A stretch of 64,000 nt of DNA, taken from positions 1 to 64,000 of the forward strand of contig QNZS01000039.1 in the NCBI GenBank assembly GCA_003978465.1, given 5' to 3'. The notes beneath the pieces are model-generated. The model was not told the origin of the DNA and did not search any database. It was given only the letters and a program-made list of their open reading frames with translations. The translations under genes were made by a program, and so were the position numbers. Positions 36,672 to 44,124 of this stretch are shown here, one piece after another. Positions within the stretch are counted from its first letter, which is position 1, and each line of letters begins with the position of its first letter. Origin of the DNA: Sulfurimonas sp. (GTDB taxonomy: Bacteria > Campylobacterota > Campylobacteria > Campylobacterales > Sulfurimonadaceae).

Positions 36672-37547
36672 ATGTCTATACTAGTAAATAAAGATACAAA
36701 AGTAATCGTTCAAGGTTTTACAGGAAAAGAGGGTTCTTTTCATGCTGAGCAATGTTTAGCATATGGAACTAAGATTGTTGGTGGTGTTACACCAAACAAG
36801 GGTGGTCAAACACATTTAGGTAAACCTGTATTTAATACAGTTGCAGATGCAGTAAAAACTACTGGTGCTACTGTTTCTATGATTTTTGTTCCGCCTGCTT
36901 TTGTTGGTGACGCTGTTATGGAAGCTGCTGAAGCTGGAATTGATCTTGCTGTAATTATTACAGAAGGTGCTCCTGTTAAAGATATGCAAATGGCTAAAGC
37001 TCATGCAACTAAACATGGTATGAAAACACTTGGGCCAAACTGTCCTGGTATTATTACTGCCGAAGAGTGTAAAATTGGAATTATGCCTGGTATGATCTTC
37101 AAAAAAGGTAATGTTGGGCTTATTTCCAAGTCTGGTACATTAACTTATGAGGGTGCTAATCAAGTTTGTAAAGAAGGTTTTGGTATTTCAACTGCTGTTG
37201 GTATCGGTGGAGATCCAATTATTGGTCTTTCATACCTTCAACTTCTTCCAATGTTTGAAGCAGATCCTGAAACTGAATGTATTGTTCTTATTGGTGAGAT
37301 TGGTGGAGATCTTGAAATTCAAGCTGCTGCTTACATTAAAGAACACATTACTAAACCAGTTGTTGCATTTATCGCAGGTCAAACTGCTCCTAAAGGTAAA
37401 ACAATGGGTCATGCTGGTGCAATCGTATCAGGTTCTGCAGGTACTGCAGCTGAGAAAATGGCTGCTCTAGAAGCTGCCGGTGCAACAGTTGTTGTTTCTC
37501 CAGCTGAAATCGGTCAAGCAGTAACTAAGGCAATGGCAAAAAAGTAA
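36672..37547 (+). CDS. sucD: succinyl-CoA synthetase, alpha subunit
   Basis: The alpha subunit binds CoA and carries the phosphorylated histidine. The 291-residue protein begins [20 protein letters not shown], contains [18 protein letters not shown], and has [20 protein letters not shown]. The active-site histidine is in [18 protein letters not shown]. It is paired with sucC. Its stop overlaps the next small gene as TAATG, so that gene is translationally coupled to it. Confidence 0.97.
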   Translation: MSILVNKDTKVIVQGFTGKEGSFHAEQCLAYGTKIVGGVTPNKGGQTHLGKPVFNTVADAVKTTGATVSMIFVPPAFVGDAVMEAAEAGIDLAVIITEGAPVKDMQMAKAHATKHGMKTLGPNCPGIITAEECKIGIMPGMIFKKGNVGLISKSGTLTYEGANQVCKEGFGISTAVGIGGDPIIGLSYLQLLPMFEADPETECIVLIGEIGGDLEIQAAAYIKEHITKPVVAFIAGQTAPKGKTMGHAGAIVSGSAGTAAEKMAALEAAGATVVVSPAEIGQAVTKAMAKK

Positions 37548-37795
37548 TGATAAGAACTTTAGAATTACAAGACCTAAGTTGTGGAGCTTGTGCTGAAACT
37601 ATCAGAATCGGACTTGACCTTGCAGGTTTTACATCTGTAAAGGTTACTCTTTTGACTCATCCTCATTCTGCGTCAGCTGAAATTATAGATGATGAACATT
37701 TTGAACTTTTTAAATCAGTTCTAAGAGGTCATGGTTACAGTTTAATTGATGATGAGCTACAAAAACCTGATAAACCATCAGGCGATTACGCTTAG
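37547..37795 (+). CDS. small HMA-like (CxxC) protein after sucD
   Basis: The 82-residue product has the ferredoxin-like fold pattern of heavy-metal-associated domains. LQDLSCGACAETIRIGL at residues 6-22 has the CxxC in the usual loop, and HPHSASAEIIDDEHFELFKSVLRG follows the beta-alpha-beta pattern. Such domains carry copper or similar ions, but the motif is GAC rather than the usual MHC, so metal binding is inference. ATG overlaps the sucD stop and a terminator follows, so it is the last gene of the operon. A role in the reductive TCA enzymes is not shown. Confidence 0.75.
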   Translation: MIRTLELQDLSCGACAETIRIGLDLAGFTSVKVTLLTHPHSASAEIIDDEHFELFKSVLRGHGYSLIDDELQKPDKPSGDYA

Positions 37796-37815
37796 TAATC
37801 TTTCTCTATATCTAA

Positions 37816-37844
37816 GGCAAGCGATTATAGCTTGCTTTTTTTTT
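37816..37844 (+). terminator. terminator of the mdh-sucCD operon
   Basis: GGCAAGC (37816-37822), loop GATTATA, GCTTGC (37830-37835), then nine T: a classical intrinsic terminator at the end of the mdh-fumC-sucCD-HMA series. Confidence 0.9.
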
Positions 37845-37871
37845 AATCCTCAATTTAACATTACTTAATAT

Positions 37872-38489
37872 TTATACTTTTATGCTTTCCCAGAAGAAGT
37901 CTACATGCTTTTCAAAGTGTGTAGATAATGAGTTAGTAGATAAGTCATCAAAGTGCATTAGGGTGATTTGCAGTCTTATGTAGAATAGGGTGGATAAAAA
38001 CTCATAAGAGACCATCATAGGATCGCCAGAGCGTACAAGAGAGTTCTGCATCATTATAAATAAGCCCTCCGAGAGCACTTTAATGTTTTTTTCATGGAAC
38101 TCTGCTTGAAACTGCACTCTAAGCTCTCTGTTTTGCATTAGCTCTATCATCAGTAATCTAAACATATTTTCATTCATCTTATCAAAAGTCAGCATCTTAT
38201 GTTGTAGTGCAAACTTTTGTAAAAATGGCTTTCCTTTTGTGGCTAATTCCTTTATCTCATCAGATGAAAGAGAGAAGGGTGAAGAGAAAATACCCTTTGC
38301 TACTTCAAGAAATATCTCCTCTTTGTTTTTATAGTGATTATAGATAGCACTCTCCCTTATTCCCACTTCTGAGGCTATTTTTCTCACACTTGTGCCCTTG
38401 TATCCCAACTGAGAGAATAGAGTAGTTGATACTTTGAGTATTTTCTCTTTAGTTCCGCTGCGTTTAGTAGGTCTCGTATCTGTAGGCAT
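37872..38489 (-). CDS. TetR-family transcriptional regulator
   Basis: The 205-residue regulator has the TetR helix-turn-helix at residues 15-60 (KILKVSTTLFSQLGYKGTS, then VRKIASEVGIRESAIYNHYK). An all-helical ligand/dimer domain of about 140 residues follows with no family-specific motif that I know. Four operator-like sites TGAACA-N2-TGTTMA, spaced 31-32 nt apart, lie between it and rnpB. A minus-strand TATAAT (38540-38535) is bracketed by two of them, so autorepression is likely. The signal and target genes are unknown. No efflux pump or enzyme gene lies beside it. Confidence 0.9.
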   Translation of the reverse strand: MPTDTRPTKRSGTKEKILKVSTTLFSQLGYKGTSVRKIASEVGIRESAIYNHYKNKEEIFLEVAKGIFSSPFSLSSDEIKELATKGKPFLQKFALQHKMLTFDKMNENMFRLLMIELMQNRELRVQFQAEFHEKNIKVLSEGLFIMMQNSLVRSGDPMMVSYEFLSTLFYIRLQITLMHFDDLSTNSLSTHFEKHVDFFWESIKV

Positions 38490-38510
38490 TTAAGCTCCTT
38501 TTTTACTATA

Positions 38511-38524
38511 TGAACACTTGTTAA
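38511..38524 (-). promoter_or_regulatory. TetR operator-like site 1
   Basis: TGAACA-CT-TGTTAA, one mismatch from a perfect TGAACA-N2-TGTTCA palindrome. It lies just downstream of the minus-strand -10 box, near the expected start point of the TetR gene transcript. Confidence 0.65.
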
Positions 38525-38542
38525 CATTAAACTAATTATATA

Positions 38543-38556
38543 TGAACACTTGTTAA
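38543..38556 (-). promoter_or_regulatory. TetR operator-like site 2
   Basis: TGAACA-CT-TGTTAA, identical to site 1, 32 nt away. It lies in the -10/-35 spacer of the minus-strand promoter whose TATAAT is at 38540-38535. Confidence 0.65.
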
Positions 38557-38573
38557 TATCAGCTTATACAAAA

Positions 38574-38587
38574 TGAACAAGTGTTCA
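38574..38587 (+). promoter_or_regulatory. TetR operator-like site 3 (perfect palindrome)
   Basis: TGAACA-AG-TGTTCA is a perfect 6-2-6 inverted repeat, 31 nt from site 2. It lies just upstream of the plus-strand TATAAT at 38591-38596. Confidence 0.7.
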
Positions 38588-38590
38588 TAT

Positions 38591-38596
38591 TATAAT
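38591..38596 (+). promoter_or_regulatory. plus-strand -10 box between operator sites 3 and 4
   Basis: TATAAT directed toward rnpB, bracketed by operator-like sites 3 and 4. A start about 38603 would give an rnpB precursor with about 60 extra 5' bases. Confidence 0.5.
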
Positions 38597-38605
38597 TTTA
38601 ATGAG

Positions 38606-38619
38606 TTAACACTTGTTCA
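38606..38619 (+). promoter_or_regulatory. TetR operator-like site 4
   Basis: TTAACA-CT-TGTTCA, 32 nt from site 3 and at the expected start point of the plus-strand promoter. It also lies at about -58 to -45 of the rnpB-proximal TACAAT box (38653-38658). Confidence 0.65.
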
Positions 38620-38663
38620 TATGTATAAAAGCTGTATAAAGGTTTTTTTTAGTACAATCTCAT

Positions 38664-38986
38664 AGGTACAAAGATAGTTACTTGAAGTCAAATTCAAGAG
38701 GAAAGTCCGAGCTGCTGTAGGACGGTGTTCCATTTAACGAATGGCCGTAGTAATACGAGGGAAAGTGCAACAGAGATTAGACTTCTATTCTAAGAATAGT
38801 AAAGGTGAAAAGGTGCGTGTAAGAGACCACCAGTTTCTATAGCAATATAGAGAGCTTGTAAACCCAACATGGCAGCAAGAAACAGATGGTTAGCGTCCTA
38901 CAATGCTATTGTTTCGCTAGAGGCACAAAGTAATGTGTGCAGTAGATTAATAACTATTACTACAAAACTCGGCTTATTTGTACCTT
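38664..38986 (+). ncRNA. rnpB: RNase P RNA (bacterial type A)
   Basis: This is the catalytic RNA of RNase P, which removes tRNA 5' leaders. Conserved blocks are clear: GAGGAAAGTCCGAGCT (CR-I), ACAGAGATTAGAC, GGTGAAAAGGTGCGTGTAAG then AGACCACCAG (CR-II/III region), and TACTACAAAACTCGGCTTA at the 3' part (CR-V). The ends are set by pairing of AGGTACAAA (38664-) with TTTGTACCT (-38985), helix P1. A TACAAT box at 38653-38658 could be its own promoter. Confidence 0.95.
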
Positions 38987-39106
38987 ATATAAATGTCACT
39001 AACTATAATAGGCAAAGCCAACTATAGTTGCAGGGACTCAAAGTCGCTACAATCCCCTAAAGCTATAAAAACATTAGTTTTTAAGATATCAATAGAGGTG
39101 CTTCAA

Positions 39107-39478
39107 ATGAAAAAATCAATAATATTATCATTAGCTATGTTATTTAGTGCATGTGCTACACCGTATATAGAACATACACAAGACAATCTACTACAAATAA
39201 CGATGAATGATAAGCTAATCATAAAAGGAGAGGGTAATCCTCTTTTCAAGAACACTATAAAGCTTCTTAACCTCACTATACAACAGAGAATTTTTCTTAT
39301 GGATGATGATACTGTGCTTACCTACGAAGATGCTACTGCTAGTATGGGCTACAGGTATAACTATGGTATACAGAAGACTGTAAGTATTATATTTCCCCAG
39401 TATAACTATGAATTAATCGATATCAAGGGTAATATTCACTTTTTACACTTAAAACTAATACAAATACTGAATACTTAA
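39107..39478 (+). CDS. putative small lipoprotein
   Basis: I do not recognise the family. From ATG 39107 the product has 123 residues with a lipoprotein signal peptide (MKKSIILSLAMLFSAC, lipid cysteine at 16). About 105 mature residues follow, including MGYRYNYGIQKTVSIIFPQY, which suggest a small beta-rich envelope domain. I prefer this start to an in-frame ATG at 38993 because AGAGGTG precedes it and the signal peptide then stands at the N-terminus. The longer version would overlap the downstream flank of rnpB. Confidence 0.6.
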   Translation: MKKSIILSLAMLFSACATPYIEHTQDNLLQITMNDKLIIKGEGNPLFKNTIKLLNLTIQQRIFLMDDDTVLTYEDATASMGYRYNYGIQKTVSIIFPQYNYELIDIKGNIHFLHLKLIQILNT

Positions 39479-39489
39479 TATTAGAAAAT

Positions 39490-39715
39490 ATGAATAAAAA
39501 AAGAATTAAAATGATTTACGGTTTAGACAAAAAAACTCTTTGAAAAACTTTTAAGTGCACGATCTAAAGAAGAATCTCCTTCTCTAGAAAAATATATCTC
39601 TGTATAATCAACTGAAGCATATAAAGACATTAGTTTACATATAAAGAGCACTTGGGATATTAAAAGCTCTATTTTGAATAAGCTTGTTACTCAAGTAGGT
39701 AAGAGAAAGATATAA
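39490..39715 (+). pseudogene. decayed small ORF (about 75 codons)
   Basis: From ATG 39490 the frame reads MNKKRIKMIYGLDKKTL and stops. Removing one A from the run of seven A at about 39529-39535 restores LFEKLLSARSKEESPSLEK and then YISV, followed by a second in-frame stop (TAA). Protein-like sequence STEAYKDISLHIKSTWDIKS continues to a final TAA at about 39715. One homopolymer slip and one nonsense codon thus break it. I recognise no family. Confidence 0.5.
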
Positions 39716-39781
39716 AAGTATTTTTCAATAGAATTTACATTATGTTAACCAATACTATAAAATAAGGATATAATAATTAAT

Positions 39782-39994
39782 ATGAGTAAAAAAGAACAAC
39801 TAATTATAGATATACAACAGTTATTAAATAGCCATGTAAATATCTCTACTACAACAATCAACCCTGAGCTACTTTCATTTATGGATGAGAAAACACTTAT
39901 CAGTATTATAGGCTCTCTCTTAGATCAAAAAGAGAGACATCTTGAGGCTGATGGTGAATGGCTTGAGCAATTTAAGAAAGATACAAATAATTAA
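39782..39994 (+). CDS. small conserved hypothetical protein (70 aa)
   Basis: The 70-residue acidic, helical product (SKKEQLIIDIQQLLNSH, then LLSFMDEKTLISIIGSLLD and QKERHLEADGEWLEQF) has no membrane segment or cysteine. I recognise no characterised family. The ATG is preceded by AAGGATATAATAATTAAT, where AAGGA is a plausible but distant ribosome binding site. It stands alone between decayed sequence and tRNA-Glu. Confidence 0.6.
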   Translation: MSKKEQLIIDIQQLLNSHVNISTTTINPELLSFMDEKTLISIIGSLLDQKERHLEADGEWLEQFKKDTNN

Positions 39995-40198
39995 CAATAA
40001 ATAATATCCATATTTTATAACAATTTATTAGACTTGACTTCCATGCTTTATATACATATAAAATAATAGTTTTCCCTGTCGATATCTACGACACAGTAAA
40101 TGAAAATGAAAATGCTGTAAGCACTAGGGTATTACGTAGTTTTTACTACTAATCCAAAATATCTTATAAATTTTATGTTTTATTAAGCATAAAATCTA

Positions 40199-40204
40199 TA
40201 TAAT
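40199..40204 (+). promoter_or_regulatory. -10 box of tRNA-Glu
   Basis: TATAAT 27 nt before the mature tRNA-Glu 5' end. It may also drive the GluRS-like gene 84 nt downstream of the tRNA, because no other strong -10 is obvious between them. Confidence 0.55.
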
Positions 40205-40230
40205 TTCGACTCAACAAAAAAGTTGAAAGT

Positions 40231-40305
40231 GGCCCCGTCGTCTAGCGGTTAGGATCCATGGTTTTCATCCATGTCACAGGAGTTCAATTCTCCTCGGGGT
40301 CACCA
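40231..40305 (+). tRNA. tRNA-Glu (anticodon UUC)
   Basis: The 75-nt tRNA includes an encoded CCA. The acceptor GGCCCCG pairs with CGGGGTC, the D-arm is GTCTAGCGGTTAGGAT, the anticodon arm CATGG-TTTTCAT-CCATG gives UUC, and the T-arm is AGGAG-TTCAATT-CTCCT. Identity is clear from the anticodon and the typical tRNA-Glu D-arm. Confidence 0.97.
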
Positions 40306-40388
40306 CTTACACTTTCAAATAATCAAAAACTCAACATACATTAATCAAAATTTTGTTAAAATCACAAAAATAATTTTTAGGAACTTTA

Positions 40389-41630
40389 ATGCTTAGATTT
40401 GCATCAAGTCCAACAGGTGATATGAATATAGGGGACCTTCGTGTTGCCCTTTTTAGCCATCTTGTGGCACAAGAAAAAAAAGAAGACTTAATTGTCCGTA
40501 TAGAAGATATGGATAAGAAAAAAAACATTAAGGGTAAAGACCAAGAGATACTTGATACACTAGGTCTTTTTGGCATTGACTACACTCAAGTTATTTACCA
40601 AAGTGAAAGTGCTCGTTTTCACTCTGCAATGGCACTCCAACTAGTACACGAAAAAAAAGCTTTTTCTTGTTTTTGTTCTGATGATTGGTTAGAGAAAAAG
40701 CGTAAAGAAGCAAAATTTGCTAAAAAGAAATACTTATATGATGATGCTTGTCGTTATCTTCCAGCAGAGCTTGTCATCGATAATACTAGTCCTTTTTGTA
40801 TTCGTATAGTTAGACCAGATATAGATGCTAGTTTAGAAAATGATGCAGTAGATAGCTTTATTATCTTACATCAAGACAAAAGACCAACATATAACTTTGC
40901 ATCTGCTGTAGATGATATGTTAAATGATATTAGTATTGTTATTGAGGCTAAAGAGCATATGAGTAACTTATCTAAACAAGAACACATTAGAGAGTCTCTG
41001 AGTTATGATAAAAAAGTAGAGTATTCATATATAACAAGTATTGTATCTGATGATATACCAAGTGTTAAGTTTTTGCTTGAAGAAGGTTTCTTACCCGAAG
41101 CTATATCAAATTATTTAATATCAATTGGAAACGAGACTCCTAAAGAGATATTTACACTAGCAGAGGCGAGAGAGTGGTTCACATTAGATACTTTATCTAA
41201 TACCCCTGCTCTCTTTGATATAGATACACTTCGTCATATAAATCAAGAGCATCTTAAAGCTCTTGATCCTAAAGAGTTATCACGTTATGTTGGTTTTGCA
41301 GATATTGAAATAGGCGAACTTGCTCGTATTTATCTTCAAGAAGTGGGAACAACTAAAGAGTTGAAGGCTAAAATCACTACTATCTTTAGTGAGCGTATTA
41401 TTCCTGAAGCTTTAACTAAATCAGTAGCAACAATGAAGGCTATTATTATAAGTGCACCCTACTTTGATAAGTATGATGACTTTAAAAATTATATAATAAA
41501 AGAATCTGAACTTGAGGGGGAGAACTACTCTAAAGCATTACGTACATTACTTACAAATGCACAAAGTGGTCCTGATTTAGTTAAGATATACAAGTATCTT
41601 AAAAATTATATTGGGGAGATTGTAAAATAA
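40389..41630 (+). CDS. glutamyl-tRNA synthetase paralogue lacking catalytic motifs
   Basis: The 413-residue protein is collinear with the GltX2 type of Campylobacterota, including the anticodon-binding half. Its class I signatures are eroded. The HIGH motif region reads SPTGDMNIGDLR, with Asn for His. The usual VIRGEDHVSNTPKQ is VIEAKEHMSNLSKQ. The KMSKR loop, normally between YAHLPIIL and SVKWLL, is missing, so YSYITSIVS runs into DDIPSVKFLL. A segment near residue 150 is also shortened. Conserved parts include IVRIEDMD, SCFCS and YNFASAVDDML. The ORF is unbroken, so it looks selected rather than decayed. It lies 84 nt after tRNA-Glu and overlaps yggT as TAATG. A normal GluRS must exist elsewhere. 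Aminoacylation by this protein is unlikely; a tRNA-binding or regulatory role is inference. Confidence 0.85.
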   Translation: MLRFASSPTGDMNIGDLRVALFSHLVAQEKKEDLIVRIEDMDKKKNIKGKDQEILDTLGLFGIDYTQVIYQSESARFHSAMALQLVHEKKAFSCFCSDDWLEKKRKEAKFAKKKYLYDDACRYLPAELVIDNTSPFCIRIVRPDIDASLENDAVDSFIILHQDKRPTYNFASAVDDMLNDISIVIEAKEHMSNLSKQEHIRESLSYDKKVEYSYITSIVSDDIPSVKFLLEEGFLPEAISNYLISIGNETPKEIFTLAEAREWFTLDTLSNTPALFDIDTLRHINQEHLKALDPKELSRYVGFADIEIGELARIYLQEVGTTKELKAKITTIFSERIIPEALTKSVATMKAIIISAPYFDKYDDFKNYIIKESELEGENYSKALRTLLTNAQSGPDLVKIYKYLKNYIGEIVK

Positions 41631-41914
41631 TGGAAATGATAATAGAAATAGTTCAAGGTGTTGGTGGGATTCTAATAAGTATTATCAGTGTTTATATATG
41701 GGTTTTGATAATCACAGCTCTTTTAAGTTTTGTGAACCCTGACCCTTATAACTCTATTGTACAGTTTCTTCATAGAGTAACCAACCCTGTATATGTATTT
41801 ATTAGAAAGTTTATACGTACAGATTTTAATAACTTAGACTTAGCACCTTTGATACTCATCATTGGTCTGCAGGTTCTTATTGTTGTTCTTAGTAGCCTTC
41901 TTCGCTCACTTTAG
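41630..41914 (+). CDS. yggT: YggT family membrane protein
   Basis: The 94-residue protein has two membrane helices (about 12-32 and 72-92). Between them lies the YggT block FVNPDPYNSIVQFLHRVTNP, which continues VYVFIRKFI. The family is linked to osmotic tolerance and, in some bacteria, to division-site localisation, but its function is not settled. ATG overlaps the stop of the GluRS-like gene (TAATG). Its own stop overlaps the convergent lipoprotein stop. In many Campylobacterota yggT lies near a lytic transglycosylase gene, which is not the case here. Confidence 0.9.
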   Translation: MEMIIEIVQGVGGILISIISVYIWVLIITALLSFVNPDPYNSIVQFLHRVTNPVYVFIRKFIRTDFNNLDLAPLILIIGLQVLIVVLSSLLRSL

Positions 41915-42369
41915 TCATCTTTTACAAAGACGATTACATCGGATGAAGCGTTTGCAATCTTAGTGACAAGTCTTAAGTTTGCATTCTCTTGTGTAAACTT
42001 AAGCAAGTAATACTTTTGCCAGCTTACATTTGAATCAGTTAATACTGTAAACTCATTATCAGCTTGAAGCTCTTTAATTATACTTGGGTTCATATCATTA
42101 AGTGTAAAACTCACTGCTGCTTTATCGTCTTTAGCATATAAATAAATATAAAAATACTCACCATCTTTATACTTTTCTGGATTCACAGCATTAAGATACA
42201 CACAACTCAATACACCAGTAATACTTTTATCATCATATATTTTTGAACTCACTATATTCTCTTCACTAATTGCTCTTTCTGGTGAAATATCAAAGCGAGA
42301 AAAAGCATTATCATACGAGCAAGCACTAAGAAGTAGTAAAAATATGTTTATTATTAAAAAAGTTTTCAT
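41911..42369 (-). CDS. putative lipoprotein
   Basis: The 152-residue product begins with a lipoprotein signal peptide (MKTFLIINIFLLLLSACSYD, lipid cysteine at 17). A beta-rich domain of about 130 residues follows, containing YFYIYLYAKDDKAAVSFTL and SSDVIVFVKDD. I recognise no named family. It lies alone between the convergent yggT (4-nt overlap at stop codons) and the divergent mobB, so it has its own promoter. Envelope localisation is inferred from the lipobox. Confidence 0.8.
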   Translation of the reverse strand: MKTFLIINIFLLLLSACSYDNAFSRFDISPERAISEENIVSSKIYDDKSITGVLSCVYLNAVNPEKYKDGEYFYIYLYAKDDKAAVSFTLNDMNPSIIKELQADNEFTVLTDSNVSWQKYYLLKFTQENANLRLVTKIANASSDVIVFVKDD

Positions 42370-42454
42370 TTTGTCCTCTAATTTGTTCAGAATTATATCT
42401 TATTAAACTCTTCTTTTGTATAATCAAATAAAAATATCACGGGGGAAGGAAAAA

Positions 42455-42958
42455 GTGAGCAAAAGATTAGCTGTAGCATTTACTGGACCTTCAAACAGTG
42501 GAAAAACAACTCTTATTTTAAAAATAGCTCGGAAACTGATACATGAGCAAAAATTAAAAGTTGCTATTATTAAGCATGATCCGAAAAATAAGGCATATTT
42601 TGATGTTGAGGGTAAAGATAGTTACAAGTTTAGTGATACAGGAGCAGAGGTTATTGTTACCTCTCCGACTCGTACAACTTACTTTTCTCAACAACATTCA
42701 GAATTTGATGATATGATAAGACTATTTGATGACTTTGATTTTTTACTTGTTGAAGGACTAAAAAATTTACCACTTCCACGAATAAGTGTGTTTAGAGAGT
42801 CTTTTGATAGTGACTATCTTGGTTACATGGATGCACTAGCTACTGACTCTAGTATAGATTTAGGTGCATATGATTTACCAAAAGATATAGATGTACTTGA
42901 CTTAAATAATGTACACGAAGTTATTGAGTGGATACTTATAAATGCAAAAAAAGTTTAA
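42455..42958 (+). CDS. mobB: molybdopterin-guanine dinucleotide biosynthesis adapter MobB
   Basis: MobB is a GTP-binding helper of MobA in molybdenum cofactor synthesis. The Walker A motif FTGPSNSGKTTLILKIAR is at residues 7-24 from the chosen start, followed by VAIIKHDPK, ATDSS and the family end VIEWIL. I choose GTG 42455 because GGGGGAAGGA precedes it; the frame extends upstream to TTG 42416 without conserved sequence. It lies 12 nt before fbp, so they share a transcript. A MobA partner is not in the window. Confidence 0.85.
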   Translation: MSKRLAVAFTGPSNSGKTTLILKIARKLIHEQKLKVAIIKHDPKNKAYFDVEGKDSYKFSDTGAEVIVTSPTRTTYFSQQHSEFDDMIRLFDDFDFLLVEGLKNLPLPRISVFRESFDSDYLGYMDALATDSSIDLGAYDLPKDIDVLDLNNVHEVIEWILINAKKV

Positions 42959-42970
42959 AAAAGGAAAGTA

Positions 42971-43813
42971 ATGAGAGATATATTTGATGCTATTCAAAAA
43001 AGTGCTATACGTATTAAAAATGCTATAGATGTAAAAGACATAGGTTATTCACAATTAGAAAACAGTTCTGGTGAAACTCAACTACAACTAGATATTCAAT
43101 GTGATTTGATCATTCAAGAAGAATTTTCTAAGGTCTCTTCTGTTCATACAATAGCAAGTGAAGAGAAAGAAAAAGAGATGCTTTTAAATGCAAATGGTAA
43201 ATACTTTATCGCTTATGATCCTCTTGATGGCTCATCTTTAGTAGATGTTAACCTTAGTGTTGGTACTATTTATGGAATTTATGAGGGTGCATTTGGCGCT
43301 GACAAAATGGTAGCAGCTTGTTATGTTGTTCATGGTCCTCGTGTTGAGATGGTTTTTGCAGAGAATAAAACAAAACTTTACCTTCTCCAAGATGGTGAGT
43401 TTGAGTTTGTGAAAGAGATAAGACTTACTCCTAAGGGTAAACTTATGGCTCCAGGTGGAACACAACAAAACTGGGCACCATATCACAAAGAGATGATAGA
43501 TAGTTTCTTCTCTGAGGGTTATCGTCTACGTTACTCAGGAGGAATGGTTCCTGACTTACACCACATTCTTCTTAAAGGTGGAGGACTTTTCTCATATCCT
43601 GGTACTAGCGATAAACCAGAAGGGAAATTGCGTCGTCTTTTTGAAGTATTTCCTTTTGCTTTTATATATGAGAAGTCTGGTGGTCAAGCCATAGATGGTG
43701 CAAATAAGCTTATGAGCTTAGGTCATGGACATATTCACGATACTGCTATCTGTTTTTTCGGTTCAGACTATGAAATAGACAGAGTAAGAGAGGTTTACGC
43801 AAAAAATGCCTAA
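42971..43813 (+). CDS. fbp: fructose-1,6-bisphosphatase, class I
   Basis: Fbp removes the C1 phosphate of fructose 1,6-bisphosphate in gluconeogenesis. The 280-residue protein has the metal motifs [10 protein letters not shown] and [20 protein letters not shown], the region [20 protein letters not shown], and the C-terminal [17 protein letters not shown] with the substrate-binding residues. It is shorter than the E. coli enzyme (332), as in other Campylobacterota. It overlaps the next small gene by 8 nt. In an organism that fixes carbon it would feed hexose synthesis. Confidence 0.96.
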   Translation: MRDIFDAIQKSAIRIKNAIDVKDIGYSQLENSSGETQLQLDIQCDLIIQEEFSKVSSVHTIASEEKEKEMLLNANGKYFIAYDPLDGSSLVDVNLSVGTIYGIYEGAFGADKMVAACYVVHGPRVEMVFAENKTKLYLLQDGEFEFVKEIRLTPKGKLMAPGGTQQNWAPYHKEMIDSFFSEGYRLRYSGGMVPDLHHILLKGGGLFSYPGTSDKPEGKLRRLFEVFPFAFIYEKSGGQAIDGANKLMSLGHGHIHDTAICFFGSDYEIDRVREVYAKNA

Positions 43814-44003
43814 TAAGCCAAAAGACAAGTTTCAACTTTATCTCGATGAGATGTTGCAAAAGCTACAAGCTTGTCAAGTAAGTAAGGGTCATAAAAGCTG
43901 TAGCCTTTGTGAGTTTTACTTCGGATGTGAGATAAGAGATGAGTATGTAAAAGCTGTTTACAACTCCATGTCTAAAGGTGAGACTGGTGGATTTGAATTT
44001 TAA
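43806..44003 (+). CDS. small CxxC-x5-C protein after fbp
   Basis: The 65-residue product has [20 protein letters not shown] at residues 31-50, a C-x2-C-x5-C pattern suited to binding zinc or an iron-sulfur centre with one further ligand. It ends [10 protein letters not shown]. No family name is known to me. It overlaps the fbp 3' end and is therefore co-translated with it. A link to Fbp is only positional. Confidence 0.7.
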   Translation: MPNKPKDKFQLYLDEMLQKLQACQVSKGHKSCSLCEFYFGCEIRDEYVKAVYNSMSKGETGGFEF

Positions 44004-44124
44004 ATTCAATCTACTAGCCACTAGCTCCCAAACACTTTCAAAATCCCCTCAAAAATATTTATAAGAAAATTACAAGTATAAAAATTCTACACTATTGAAA
44101 AAATAAGTAGTATAAGGAAAAACA

